A stretch of 45,691 nt of DNA from Erythrobacter sp. SCN 62-14 (GCA_001724215.1 MEDW01000008.1:1-45691); one strand, 5' to 3'; counted from the first letter of the stretch, positions 9,511-17,855 are shown. Numbers and translations are program-made. The notes: a model not told the origin generated them from the letters alone.

Positions 9511-10451
9511 GCGGCGATCTCCCGAGCAGGCGCATGGGTGCGGCGGGCGTGGCGCAAGGTGGAGGAACGGCTGCGTGGATTGCGGGCAATCTCGGCCTCG
9601 CTCGGGCGGATGCCCTTGGACACCTTGGCAAAGGTTGGCGGCGGCCCCGCCACTTCACCCGGCAGATGACGCGACACGGCGCGGCCTGCACCGGATGCTT
9701 CGCGCAGGAAATGCTTCACGATGCGGTCTTCAAGGCTGTGGAAGCTGACAACCGCCAGCACCCCGCCCTCGCGCAGCAGGGCTTCGGCAGCAGCAAGGCC
9801 AGCGCGCAGTTCGCCCAGTTCATCATTCACATGAATGCGAACGGCCTGAAAGGTGCGCGTGGCCGGGTCTTTCTTGTCATGGGGTTTGTGACCCAAAGCG
9901 CGGCGCACCACGCGGGCAAGCTCGCCCGTGGTCGCCAGCGGCCGCGCTGCCACGATCGCACGCGCAACCCGGCGCGACTGGCGTTCCTCGCCGTAATGAT
10001 ACAGCACATCGGCAATCGCGGCCTCATCGGCGGTGTTGAGGAAATCAGCAGCGCTTTCCCCATCTTGGCTCATCCGCATATCGAGCGGGCCATCATGCAT
10101 GAAAGCAAAGCCGCGGCCTGCCTGATCCAATTGCATGGACGACACGCCAATATCCATCACCACCGCGTCGACCTGCGGCACGCCGATGCGGGTCATTGCT
10201 TCGCGCATGGCGGAAAAGCGGGCTGGATGAAGCGTGAGCCGACCGGGAAAACCCGACGCCATCGCCTCGCCTGCCACGATGGCGTCGGGGTCCCTATCAA
10301 AGGCGTGGACACTGGCCCCCGCCTCAAGGAGCGCGCGGGTGTAACCGCCCGCCCCGAAGGTGGCGTCAATAATAGTCATGCCGGGCCGGGGTGCAAGCGC
10401 CTCGACCACTTCATTCAACAGGACAGGAATATGGGGCGCCTCAGGCATCAT
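9507..10451 (-). CDS. rsmH: RsmH (MraW), 16S rRNA m4C1402 methyltransferase
   Basis: RsmH methylates N4 of C1402 in 16S rRNA using SAM. The SAM-binding motif [25 protein letters not shown] and the C-terminal [11 protein letters not shown] are diagnostic. I take the ATG at 10451 (MMPEAP), which overlaps the mraZ stop as ATGA and has GGAAGG about 6 bases upstream; the track ORF extends 19 codons too far. The product is 314 aa, a usual length. Confidence 0.97.
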   Translation of the reverse strand: MMPEAPHIPVLLNEVVEALAPRPGMTIIDATFGAGGYTRALLEAGASVHAFDRDPDAIVAGEAMASGFPGRLTLHPARFSAMREAMTRIGVPQVDAVVMDIGVSSMQLDQAGRGFAFMHDGPLDMRMSQDGESAADFLNTADEAAIADVLYHYGEERQSRRVARAIVAARPLATTGELARVVRRALGHKPHDKKDPATRTFQAVRIHVNDELGELRAGLAAAEALLREGGVLAVVSFHSLEDRIVKHFLREASGAGRAVSRHLPGEVAGPPPTFAKVSKGIRPSEAEIARNPRSRSSTLRHARRTHAPAREIAA

Positions 10452-10939
10452 GCGCCCTTCCTTGCGGCAGCGACCAGCTTGGTGCAGGCGGCCTGCGCGC
10501 TTTTCCATTCAGGGCCCATCCGGGCAAGCTCTGCCGGGCTCCATACGAAAAAGAACTCGCCGGCCGCCTGAAAGAACAACCCATCGCCCACCTTGCCCAG
10601 ATCGCGCAGGTGTTCGGGCATCACGAAACGCCCGCTATCGTCAAAGGGAAGCTGTTCAAAACCAAACAATTGCGCAGCGCGCACGTCGCGATCAAAACTG
10701 GCATCATTCATGCGGATCGCGCGGTCTTCCTCGCGTTCAAGCTGGGCGTTGAGCTTTTCGGTGCGCGACAGACCAAAGCCGATCAGACAATCAAAGCGAT
10801 CATGGGCAGCAAGACACAAGGTGCGGTTACCGCCCGAACTTTCCTTGACTGCCTTGCGGAAGGCAGGCGGCAGGACAAAGCGGCCCTTGTCGCCGGCGGG
10901 CGAATAGGCTTGGCCAGAATATCCTGCAAAGCCCGACAC
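10448..10939 (-). CDS. mraZ: MraZ, dcw cluster transcriptional regulator
   Basis: MraZ is an AbrB-fold DNA-binding protein that usually represses its own dcw operon. Two MraZ repeats are visible: [15 protein letters not shown] near the N-terminus and [16 protein letters not shown] in the C-terminal half. The track ORF reaches back to a GTG at 11065, but its first 42 residues look non-coding. The likely start is the GTG at 10939 (VSGFAGYSG), giving 163 aa. No strong ribosome site is obvious, so the start is tentative. The upstream region holds GGGA-type repeats that could be its own operator. Confidence 0.93.
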   Translation of the reverse strand: MSGFAGYSGQAYSPAGDKGRFVLPPAFRKAVKESSGGNRTLCLAAHDRFDCLIGFGLSRTEKLNAQLEREEDRAIRMNDASFDRDVRAAQLFGFEQLPFDDSGRFVMPEHLRDLGKVGDGLFFQAAGEFFFVWSPAELARMGPEWKSAQAACTKLVAAARKGA

Positions 10940-11136
10940 TTGGCCCCAATCCCCCCAATTATCTGCGGCCCCTCGCGCCCTCCCACAAGGACTGTGCGGC
11001 CATAAACCCGGCCAAGCCTCCCCCGTTGCCGCCTGCGCGCTGCGAAGCGCAGAGGATGGCTGCACGCTGATGCCGATGGCCCGCGCGATGCAAACAGGAG
11101 TGCTTGATGGGCTTTGGTAATATCGGGGATGCAGGC

Positions 11137-11170
11137 GGGATGGAAGGGATTTTTAGGGGAAATCGCGGGA
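11137..11170 (+). repeat. GGGA repeat array, mraZ-proximal
   Basis: Four GGGA units follow one another at steps of about 9-11 bases on the plus strand. The last two form GGGAAATCGCGGGA (11157-11170). That 14-mer recurs as a perfect reverse complement at 11334-11347. Roughly one-helical-turn spacing is what MraZ boxes (TGGG-type direct repeats) show in other bacteria; assignment to MraZ is inference. Confidence 0.5.
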
Positions 11171-11235
11171 TTACTCGCTATAATATTGATTTATAATATT
11201 TTTATAAAAACCCTTAGGGTCCGATTATATGCGAA

Positions 11236-11276
11236 GTTCCCTGTAAAAACCGCTGAAATCCCGCTCAAAATCCCAC
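11236..11276 (-). promoter_or_regulatory. Direct repeats of GYGGGATTT type upstream of the putative mraZ -10
   Basis: On the minus strand GTGGGATTTTGA, GCGGGATTTCA, GCGGTTTTTACA and GGGAAC follow in tandem with an 11-12 base period, ending 6 bases before the TATAAT at 11229-11224. The arrangement fits an operator or activator array for mraZ. It is a sequence observation; binding is untested. Confidence 0.45.
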
Positions 11277-11333
11277 GAATCCGAGATTTTCGCGCACATG
11301 GGCGCGCGCCGAGTCCCCTGCTGACTCAGCCTT

Positions 11334-11347
11334 TCCCGCGATTTCCC
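11334..11347 (-). repeat. 14-bp inverted copy of GGGAAATCGCGGGA
   Basis: On the minus strand this reads GGGAAATCGCGGGA, identical to the plus-strand copy at 11157-11170. The two copies face each other across 163 bases that contain the AT-rich core. Confidence 0.6.
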
Positions 11348-11369
11348 GTGTGATCGATCGGCCCGGTTA

Positions 11370-12173
11370 TCAATCGAAAGCAAAGGTGAGGAGCGCGGCA
11401 ATCCCGCTGCGTGCTTCGGTGCTGAATCCGTCATCCTCGAACACAGCTGCATCGGCGAGCAGTGTCACGCGGCCTCTGCCCACGCGGCAGCGCACCGCAA
11501 TCCCATCCGCCGCGAGGGCGCAGCGCCGCGCTGATGCAGCGTCGACCTCGATTGTGCCGGCCAGAAACACCGGGATAGAGGTGCCCTTGCCAAGCCGCAC
11601 GCGGCGCGGGTGTTCGGTCTGATCTTCATCAAAGGTGATCGAAAGCCCCCAACGCGCTACCACCGGTGGAATCAACGCCACATCCGAAGGCCGCCGCGGA
11701 TCACCCAGCGGCAGATCATAATCACCCGTCAACAACGGATCGAGCACCAGCAGCAATCGCCCACCGCCGCGCACCCAGTCATCCAGCGCCACATTATCAG
11801 AAGGAGAGAGCCCGCGCGGCTGGATTACGGCAATCCGGGTAAGTCCTGCGAGTGGATCACTCTCCGCATCCCCCTCCCCCAACCCCGCAATCGGCGAAAG
11901 CGTATCAAGCAGCACCAGCCCATGACGCTCTTCCAGCACCGCGCGCTGCCATGGGGCAGGCGCGGCACCGCTGGCAATTTCGGACAATTCTGCACCCAAA
12001 GGCCAATAGAGCGGGAGGCTTGTCATCAGCCCGAGTTCGGTGCGCTCACTCTCGGGTGCATGATTGGCCGGGGCACTATCCGCCCCGCATCCCACAAGCC
12101 ATGCCGCAAGCCCTGCGCTCACCGCTGCGCCCGCCACTGCGAGCGCTCGCTGTCTAAGGCTTGGGGCTGGCAC
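11370..12173 (-). CDS. Lipoprotein-like DUF4350/GldG-type domain protein
   Basis: The product (267 aa from the GTG at 12173) has a hydrophobic N-terminus ending in LVGCG, resembling a lipobox or signal anchor. The motif VALDDWVRGGGRLLLVLDP near the middle is typical of the DUF4350/GldG auxiliary domain of ABC-type gliding or export systems, but no ABC transporter gene is adjacent. The track ORF starts about 70 codons earlier in the frame behind the preceding gene; that part is low-complexity shadow. The gene overlaps the preceding gene by 20 bases. The function is unknown, and the domain call rests on one motif. Confidence 0.65.
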   Translation of the reverse strand: MPAPSLRQRALAVAGAAVSAGLAAWLVGCGADSAPANHAPESERTELGLMTSLPLYWPLGAELSEIASGAAPAPWQRAVLEERHGLVLLDTLSPIAGLGEGDAESDPLAGLTRIAVIQPRGLSPSDNVALDDWVRGGGRLLLVLDPLLTGDYDLPLGDPRRPSDVALIPPVVARWGLSITFDEDQTEHPRRVRLGKGTSIPVFLAGTIEVDAASARRCALAADGIAVRCRVGRGRVTLLADAAVFEDDGFSTEARSGIAALLTFAFD

Positions 12174-12552
12174 TGGGATTGGCGGCCGGTGCAGAGGTCG
12201 GTGGCGGCAGCACCAGCGGATCAAGCAGCGGCGCAGGGCTCGGTTCTGCCGGAATATCCGGCACCACACCTGCATCGGCCAACGGATTGGCGCCAGCGCT
12301 GCTGGGACGCGGTTCGGTGGTGGGGGCGGCATCGGGCACGGCAGCCTCATCCGCCAGATCAGCCTGACTGCCGATAATGCTGGCAAGCCCGACGAGCAGC
12401 ATCATCGCAGCAATTCCGAACAGTCCGACCTGCAAGCGCTGAATGCCGTCGGCGCGGGCCTGAGGAGCAGGGTCAATCGCCGCGCTCCCTTCGCTGCCCG
12501 CAGCGCTCATGTCCACGCTGAGGCCAAACAGCTTGCGCCCCTTAAGCCTCAT
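12154..12552 (-). CDS. Small single-pass membrane protein, unknown function
   Basis: This 132-residue protein has a soluble N-terminal part with an amphipathic stretch (ADGIQRLQVGLFG), one membrane helix (about residues 40-60) and a Pro/Ala-rich periplasmic tail. The ATG at 12552 overlaps the cysK stop as ATGA, and its end overlaps the next gene by 20 bases, so the three are very probably co-transcribed. No family is recognised. Low complexity of the tail makes homology searches prone to error. Confidence 0.62.
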   Translation of the reverse strand: MRLKGRKLFGLSVDMSAAGSEGSAAIDPAPQARADGIQRLQVGLFGIAAMMLLVGLASIIGSQADLADEAAVPDAAPTTEPRPSSAGANPLADAGVVPDIPAEPSPAPLLDPLVLPPPTSAPAANPSASPKP

Positions 12553-13571
12553 TGCGCTGCCTCTTGGTCCAGCCACTCGAACACCGGCAAGCCCTTGCTC
12601 GCCAGCCATTCAGGGTTGTAGAGCGTGGAGAGATAACGAAACCCGGTGTCGCACAGGATGGTGGCGATTTGCGGCTTCTCGCGCCCCTCGGCCACCAATT
12701 GCCGCCCGAGCGCCACCGCTCCTGCAACATTTATGCCCGATGAAAGTCCGAGGCACAGCCCCTCCTCACGCAGCAGGCGTGCAACCCAATGGAGCCCTTC
12801 TTCGTCCGAAATGCGAAACTGGGTGTCGATCGCCGCGCCTTCGAGGTTGGCCGTGATGCGGCCTTGTCCGATGCCTTCTGCTACCGATGATCCTTCGGCC
12901 GAAAGCTCGCCATGGGCATAGTAATTATACAGCGCTGCACCATGCGGATCGGTGAGCGCGATGCGGATGTTCTCGTCAAAGGCTTTTAACCCAAGGCCCA
13001 CGCCCGCAATCGTCCCGCCGGTGCCCGCTGCACAGGTAAAGCCATCGATCCGGCCCGCCATCTGTTCCCATAATTCGGGCGCAGTGCCTTCGATATGGGC
13101 GCGGCGATTGGCGATGTTATCGAACTGGTTGGCCCACACCGCGCCGGGCGTTTCTTCGGCCAAACGGCGCGAGGTGTGCACGAAATGTCCCGGATTGGCG
13201 AATTTGGTGGGCGGCACCAGCACCAACCGCGCGCCCAGAGCCCTGAGCGTGTCCATTTTTTCCTTGGACTGATTGTCGGGCATGACGATGATCGTCTTGT
13301 AACCGCGCGCATTGGCCACCAGCGCAATGCCGATCCCGGTGTTACCCGCTGTGCCCTCAACCACTGTGCCACCGGGCTGCAATTCCCCGCGCGCCTCCGC
13401 ATCGCGGATGATGTAAAGCGCAGCGCGGTCTTTCACCGAAGAGCCGGGATTGGCAAATTCGCACTTGCCCCAGATATCGCAACCAGCCGCTTCGCTGGGG
13501 CCAGCCAGCCGCACCAACGGGGTGTTGCCGATCAGGCTCAACGTGTCTTCAAATGGACGGGTGATATTCAT
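12549..13571 (-). CDS. cysK: Cysteine synthase (O-acetylserine sulfhydrylase), PLP enzyme
   Basis: It makes L-cysteine from O-acetylserine and sulfide. The 340-residue fold type II PLP enzyme has GNTPLVRL at the start, the PLP lysine in SSVKDR (Lys47), the substrate loop GTAGNTGIG, the phosphate-binding AGTGGTIAGVG, and LSSGINVAGA near the C-terminus. It heads a three-gene minus-strand unit with the small membrane protein and the DUF4350-like gene. Some enzymes of this family prefer O-phosphoserine or cystathionine; sequence reading alone does not exclude that. Confidence 0.9.
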   Translation of the reverse strand: MNITRPFEDTLSLIGNTPLVRLAGPSEAAGCDIWGKCEFANPGSSVKDRAALYIIRDAEARGELQPGGTVVEGTAGNTGIGIALVANARGYKTIIVMPDNQSKEKMDTLRALGARLVLVPPTKFANPGHFVHTSRRLAEETPGAVWANQFDNIANRRAHIEGTAPELWEQMAGRIDGFTCAAGTGGTIAGVGLGLKAFDENIRIALTDPHGAALYNYYAHGELSAEGSSVAEGIGQGRITANLEGAAIDTQFRISDEEGLHWVARLLREEGLCLGLSSGINVAGAVALGRQLVAEGREKPQIATILCDTGFRYLSTLYNPEWLASKGLPVFEWLDQEAAQ

Positions 13572-13764
13572 GACGCTGGATTAGGCGCTGTTTCTCGTGC
13601 CGACAAGGCGCACTGTGGAAACGGCAAGCCGCACGCCGCTTGTGCGAGTCGGAAACTGCACAAGCAGGCGGGCAACAAACACCTGATACAGCCCAGGAAG
13701 GCAGTCGGCCAGAATGGCGCCAAGCGCGAGCTTGCCACACACAAAGCCCGCGCTCAGGAACGCA

Positions 13765-14082
13765 TCAATCTTCCGGTGCGATGGTCACATGGAGCCCGTC
13801 GAGGGCCGCAGTGAAGGGAATCTGGCACGACAACCGGCTGGTCTCAGCGCGGTGATCGGAGGATTCGAGCAGATCATCCTCGTCCTCGCTGATCGCGGGC
13901 AGTTTGTCTGCAAAGGCCGGATCAACATGGACATGGCAGGTCGCGCAGGAACAGCACCCGCCGCACAGCGCCAGCAATTCATCAAAACCATTGTCACGGA
14001 TCGCTTCCATGACAGTCAGACCGTCCTCGACGGTGATTTCGCTCGTCTCGCCGGCGCGGTTGGTGACGACCAGTCTGGGCAT
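13765..14082 (-). CDS. 2Fe-2S ferredoxin, adrenodoxin/FdxB type
   Basis: This is a small soluble electron carrier of 105 aa. The cluster ligands fit the adrenodoxin pattern C-x5-C-x2-C-x36-C at Cys40, Cys46, Cys49 and Cys86 ([10 protein letters not shown] and SCQ). Such ferredoxins serve cytochrome P450s or Fe-S assembly. No P450 or isc/suf gene is adjacent, so its partner is unknown. Its start lies opposite the glycosylase gene, in a divergent arrangement. Confidence 0.92.
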   Translation of the reverse strand: MPRLVVTNRAGETSEITVEDGLTVMEAIRDNGFDELLALCGGCCSCATCHVHVDPAFADKLPAISEDEDDLLESSDHRAETSRLSCQIPFTAALDGLHVTIAPED

Positions 14083-14190
14083 GGATTGCGGTTCCTTTAT
14101 GGCTGTGAGAGGTGCGCGTTGCGCGCTGGGTTCGGATGGAACAGCCTGCTAAGGCGTTCTGGCGGTCTTGGCAAGATTGAGGAAGTGATA

Positions 14191-14808
14191 GTGGGGCTAA
14201 GCCTTACAGAATTGCGCGAGGATCTGGACACGCTGGCACTGCGTGAGCCCGCCTTGGCGCGCGAATTGGCGCGCATCGGCTATCCGCAGCCGCGCATCCG
14301 TGAACGCGGCTGGCAGACGATGCTGCGCACCATTGTCGGTCAGCAAGTCTCGGTGGCAGCGGCCAATTCGATGTGGGCCAAGCTTGCGGCGGAACTGGCG
14401 GATGGGTTTACGCCCGCTGCCCTGCTGGCGCGCGATTTCGAAACTTTGCGCGCCTGCGGATTGTCCCGCCAGAAACAGGGCTATGCGCGCAGCTTGTGCG
14501 AATTGACACTGGCAGGCGCGGTTGATTTCGATGCCCTGCCCGATAACGACGAGGAAGCCATTGCCACGCTCACCGCGATCAAGGGGATCGGCCGCTGGTC
14601 TGCCGAAGTCTATCTGCTGTTTGCCGAAGGTCGCCGCGACATCTGGCCGGCGGGTGATCTTGCCGTGCAGGAAGGGGTAAAGCGCCTTATCGGCCTGCGC
14701 GAGCGCCCCGCCGAGAGACAAACGCGCGAGTTGGCGCATGGCTGGTCGCCCTGCAGGGGGGCGATGGCCATCTTCACCTGGCATTTCTACGCCAATCCGG
14801 CGCTGTGA
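14191..14808 (+). CDS. DNA-3-methyladenine glycosylase, AlkA/HhH-GPD family
   Basis: It removes alkylated bases from DNA to begin base excision repair. The 205-residue protein contains the helix-hairpin-helix LTAIKGIGRWSAEVYLLF and, shortly after, the catalytic aspartate in PAGDLAVQ. An early TIVGQQVS segment is also typical. The track ORF starts far upstream inside the ferredoxin antisense. I prefer the GTG at 14191, which has GAGGAAG about 5 bases upstream. It is shorter than E. coli AlkA (282 aa) and lacks that enzyme's N-terminal domain, as in many alphaproteobacterial homologues. Confidence 0.88.
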   Translation: MGLSLTELREDLDTLALREPALARELARIGYPQPRIRERGWQTMLRTIVGQQVSVAAANSMWAKLAAELADGFTPAALLARDFETLRACGLSRQKQGYARSLCELTLAGAVDFDALPDNDEEAIATLTAIKGIGRWSAEVYLLFAEGRRDIWPAGDLAVQEGVKRLIGLRERPAERQTRELAHGWSPCRGAMAIFTWHFYANPAL

Positions 14809-14831
14809 GCGCGCTGCAGTCAGGCCGCTTC

Positions 14832-14872
14832 TTGTCTTGCTGCCACTGGTGTGTATTATTTTAGCAATACAC
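14832..14872 (+). promoter_or_regulatory. Promoter with overlapping palindromic operator, upstream of the S9 peptidase
   Basis: TTGTCT, 16 bases, then TATTAT gives a plausible -35/-10 pair. The -10 lies inside an inverted repeat, GTGTATT-8 bases-AATACAC (14851-14872). An operator over the -10 suggests repression by a dimeric regulator, which is not encoded nearby. The start codon is 24 bases further on. Confidence 0.45.
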
Positions 14873-14896
14873 CAAGAGAGACAAAGGAGCGCCATC

Positions 14897-16987
14897 ATGG
14901 CCCGTGCTGTTGGAAACCTCGCCCGCTTGGCTGCCGTATCTTTGGGCGCTGTGGCCTTGACTTTGCCGGGCCTTGCTGCTGCCGAACGCGTTGAGACTTC
15001 TGCTGCTGCGAGCCAAGGAACATCCATGACCACGCCTGTCACCGCCGCCCCGCTGATCCCGCGCGATGCCCTGTTCGGCAACCCGACCCGCGCGCAAGGC
15101 CAGATCAGCCCGGATGGTAAATGGCTGAGCTGGACCGCCCCCTACGAAGGCGTGATGAACGTCTGGGTGGCTCCGGTGAGCGATCCGGCGGCAGCCAAGC
15201 GGATGACCAACGCCACTGACCGGCCAATCCCGCAATATTTCTGGTCGCCGGATTCGCGCAGCATCCTCTATATTCAGGACAAGGGCGGGGATGAGAATTT
15301 CCTGCTCTATCAGGTGGATATTGCGAGCGGCAAAGAGGTGACGCTCACCCCGTTTGAAAACACCCGCGTCGAAGTGATCGGCGCATCGCACGCGATCAAG
15401 GACAAGCTGCTTGTCGGCCTTAACAACCGCGATCCGCAATTCCACGATGTGCATCTGCTGGACCTTGCGACCGGCGAATTGACGCTGGTTATGGAAAACA
15501 ACGCCTATGCAGGCTTCATGGCGGACGACACGCTAACGATCCGCATGGCGATGGCGCAGAATGAGGCTGGCGGCACGGATTATTTCCGCGTGGTGGATGG
15601 CGTGGTGGAGGATGCCCCGTTTGAAACCACCGCGATGGAAGATTCGCTCACGACATCGCCTGCCGGTTACACGCAGGATGGTTCGGTGCTGTACTGGATC
15701 GACAGCCGCGGCCGCAACACCGCGGCGCTGTTTGCACAGGACACCGCCACCGGCACTCGCACGCTCATTGCCGAAGATGCCCGTGCAGACCTCGGCGGCA
15801 CAATGCGCAATCCCGTCACCGGCGTGATTGAGGCCTATGCGGTCAATTACCTCATCAACCAATGGGTCGCGCTTGATGCAGGCGTGAAAGCCTCGCTCGA
15901 TTGGCTGGGCGAACAATTCGAAGGCAGTTTCGGCATCAATTCGCGCAGCGATGATGATGCAATCTGGATCGTGTGGAACGATCCCGTGACTGCACCCACA
16001 GCGGTGCATATCTATGATCGCAAAGCCAAAACGCTCACGCCGTTCTACACCAGCCGGCCAGAACTGGCTGGCAAGCCTTTGCAGATGATGCACCCGGTGG
16101 AAATCACCAGCCGCGATGGCTTGACGCTGCCTTCTTACCTGACGCTCCCGGTGGGGAGCGACCCGGATGGCACGGGCGTTCCGGTCGCTCCTGTCCCGCT
16201 GGTGCTGCTGGTGCATGGCGGGCCGTGGGCGCGCGATGGCTATGGCTTTAACAGCTTGCACCAATTGCTCGCCAATCGCGGCTATGGTGTGCTGGCGGTC
16301 AATTTCCGCGGCTCGACCGGCTTTGGCAAGGATTTCCTCAACGCGGGCAACAAGCAATGGGGCCTTGCGATGCATGATGACCTGATCGACGCGGTCGATT
16401 GGGCGATTGCAAAGGGCATCACCGCGCCCGATTCTGTGGCGATCATGGGCGGCTCCTACGGCGGCTATGCGACGCTCGCCGGGCTCACCTTCACGCCCGA
16501 TAAATTCGCCTGCGGGGTCGATATTGTCGGGCCTTCGAACCTTGAAACCCTGCTTGGCACGATCCCGCCCTATTGGGCGCCGCTGGTAAAGATTTTCCAC
16601 GAGCGCATGGGCGATCCGAACACCGAAGAAGGCCTCGCTCTGCTGCGCGCGGCGAGCCCGCTTTACAAGGCAGACCAGATCACCAAGCCGCTGCTGATCG
16701 CCCAAGGCGCCAATGATCCGCGCGTCAAGCAGGCCGAAAGCGATCAGATCGTCGCTGCGATGAAGGAGGCGGGCATTCCTGTCACCTATGTGCTCTACCC
16801 CGATGAAGGCCACGGCTTTGCCAAGCCTGCCAATAACATCGCCTTTTACGCCATTGCCGAAAATTTCCTTGCCGAATGTCTGGGCGGGCGGGCCGAGCCC
16901 GTGGGTGATGCGCTGAAGCCTTCCACCGCGCAGATCATCGAAGGGGCAGATCATGTGAAGGGGCTGAAGGCTGCGCCCGGCAAATAG
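14897..16987 (+). CDS. Exported prolyl-oligopeptidase family (S9) peptidase
   Basis: It is predicted to cleave peptides after export to the periplasm. The 696-residue protein begins with a signal peptide (ARLAAVSLGAVALTLPGLAAA), has an N-terminal beta-propeller-like half with repeated ISPDGKWL/WSPDSRS motifs, and a C-terminal alpha/beta-hydrolase domain. The predicted triad is Ser520 (GGSYGGY), Asp607 (GANDPRV) and His639 (DEGHGF). The start at 14897 has AAAGGAG about 8 bases upstream; the track ORF begins 53 codons early. Whether it acts as a dipeptidyl- or acylaminoacyl-peptidase cannot be read from the sequence. Confidence 0.93.
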   Translation: MARAVGNLARLAAVSLGAVALTLPGLAAAERVETSAAASQGTSMTTPVTAAPLIPRDALFGNPTRAQGQISPDGKWLSWTAPYEGVMNVWVAPVSDPAAAKRMTNATDRPIPQYFWSPDSRSILYIQDKGGDENFLLYQVDIASGKEVTLTPFENTRVEVIGASHAIKDKLLVGLNNRDPQFHDVHLLDLATGELTLVMENNAYAGFMADDTLTIRMAMAQNEAGGTDYFRVVDGVVEDAPFETTAMEDSLTTSPAGYTQDGSVLYWIDSRGRNTAALFAQDTATGTRTLIAEDARADLGGTMRNPVTGVIEAYAVNYLINQWVALDAGVKASLDWLGEQFEGSFGINSRSDDDAIWIVWNDPVTAPTAVHIYDRKAKTLTPFYTSRPELAGKPLQMMHPVEITSRDGLTLPSYLTLPVGSDPDGTGVPVAPVPLVLLVHGGPWARDGYGFNSLHQLLANRGYGVLAVNFRGSTGFGKDFLNAGNKQWGLAMHDDLIDAVDWAIAKGITAPDSVAIMGGSYGGYATLAGLTFTPDKFACGVDIVGPSNLETLLGTIPPYWAPLVKIFHERMGDPNTEEGLALLRAASPLYKADQITKPLLIAQGANDPRVKQAESDQIVAAMKEAGIPVTYVLYPDEGHGFAKPANNIAFYAIAENFLAECLGGRAEPVGDALKPSTAQIIEGADHVKGLKAAPGK

Positions 16988-17002
16988 TTTTGCCTTCCGC
17001 GC

Positions 17003-17044
17003 ATCCCCTCTCTAAACCGTTTCAAAACGCAATCGAGAGGGGAT
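17003..17044 (+). promoter_or_regulatory. Hairpin sequestering the SDR ribosome binding site
   Basis: ATCCCCTCTC (17003-17012) pairs perfectly over 10 bases with GAGAGGGGAT (17035-17044). The right arm contains the whole Shine-Dalgarno of the SDR gene, 4 bases before its ATG. The 22-base loop has its own small stem CGTT-TCAA-AACG. There is no T-run, so it does not look like a terminator. A translational switch or a DNA operator are both possible. Confidence 0.6.
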
Positions 17045-17048
17045 CACC

Positions 17049-17855
17049 ATGACTGAACGTCGCTGCATTTTCATCACCGGGGGCGCATCGGGCATCGGGC
17101 GCGCAACCGCGCGGCTGTTTGCGCAGCGCGGCTGGTTTGTGGCAATTGCCGATGTCAATACAGAAGGCATGGAGGATACGCTCGGCCTGCTCGACGGCGG
17201 CTTCAAATATATGCACCGCCTCGATGTGCGCGACCGGGCACAGTGGGACGAGGCCTTGGAAGCGGCCTATGTCGCGGCAGGACAGCGCATTGATGTGGTG
17301 GTGAACAATGCCGGCATCGGCGCGGGCGGTTCCTTGAGCGAAATGGCCCCGGACGAAATCGAACGCTGCCTTGATATCAATTTGAAAGGTGTGCTGTTCG
17401 GCGCGCAAGCCGCCTATCCTTACCTGCAAAAAACCGCGCCGGGCAGCGCGCTTGTCAACATGGCGAGCGCTGCGGGAATTGCCGGATCAGGCGGCATGAG
17501 CGTTTATTGCGCCACCAAATTCGGCGTGCGCGCAGTTTCGGAAAGCCTCGACGCGGAATGGGCCGAAGACGGCATAAAGGTCGCCTCGATCTGCCCCTCT
17601 TTCATCGAAACTCCGCTGCTTGATGGCACGGGCAATCGCAAATCCAACGAACCGATCCGCCAGCGCGTGATGGCAGCGGGGCTCGAAATCACGCCGGTCG
17701 AAGAAGTCGCCAAGGCAGTGTGGGAAGCGGTGCACGGGACGAAGCTTGATTATTTCGTCGGCGCAACTTCCAAGCGGATGGCCTTTGCCAAGCGCTGGAT
17801 GCCGGGGAAGGTGCGCAAGCAGCTCCGCAGCAGCCTGCGGCCGTTGGGGCGGTAA
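17049..17855 (+). CDS. Short-chain dehydrogenase/reductase (classical SDR)
   Basis: This is an NAD(P)-dependent oxidoreductase of unknown substrate. The 268-residue protein has the cofactor loop TGGASGIG, the structural NNAG, an active-site Ser region (NMASAAG) and the catalytic YCATK. A basic C-terminus (KRWMPGKVRKQLRS) may touch membranes. The gene is preceded by a strong GAGAGGGG ribosome site that lies within a perfect inverted repeat, and is followed by paired hairpins before the convergent phhB. Confidence 0.92.
   Translation: MTERRCIFITGGASGIGRATARLFAQRGWFVAIADVNTEGMEDTLGLLDGGFKYMHRLDVRDRAQWDEALEAAYVAAGQRIDVVVNNAGIGAGGSLSEMAPDEIERCLDINLKGVLFGAQAAYPYLQKTAPGSALVNMASAAGIAGSGGMSVYCATKFGVRAVSESLDAEWAEDGIKVASICPSFIETPLLDGTGNRKSNEPIRQRVMAAGLEITPVEEVAKAVWEAVHGTKLDYFVGATSKRMAFAKRWMPGKVRKQLRSSLRPLGR

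Larger units (their letters stand above)
10940..11369. other. Long intergenic region upstream of mraZ, probable dcw control region
   Basis: This is the only gene-free stretch over 300 bases. Its middle (about 11170-11240) is strikingly AT-rich against a GC-rich background and contains TATAAT on the minus strand (11229-11224), a reasonable -10 for mraZ, though no good -35 is visible. GGGA motifs are repeated on both strands. A small inverted repeat ACCCT-T-AGGGT lies at 11210-11220 and GAGTC...GACTC at 11311-11327. The 79-aa plus-strand ORF here (11114-11353) shows no family features and is probably spurious. Confidence 0.6.

Noticed and set aside
11114-11353. 79-aa plus-strand ORF across the mraZ upstream region
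   Set aside because: It spans the repeat and AT-rich control region, has no family motif and no good ribosome site; more likely non-coding.
13549-13740. 63-aa minus-strand ORF between cysK and the ferredoxin gene
   Set aside because: Short, no recognisable motif or convincing ribosome site; the 193-base gap is better left as intergenic.
15533-16954. 473-aa minus-strand ORF antisense to the S9 peptidase
   Set aside because: The plus-strand frame holds an intact catalytic triad and signal peptide, so this is a shadow.
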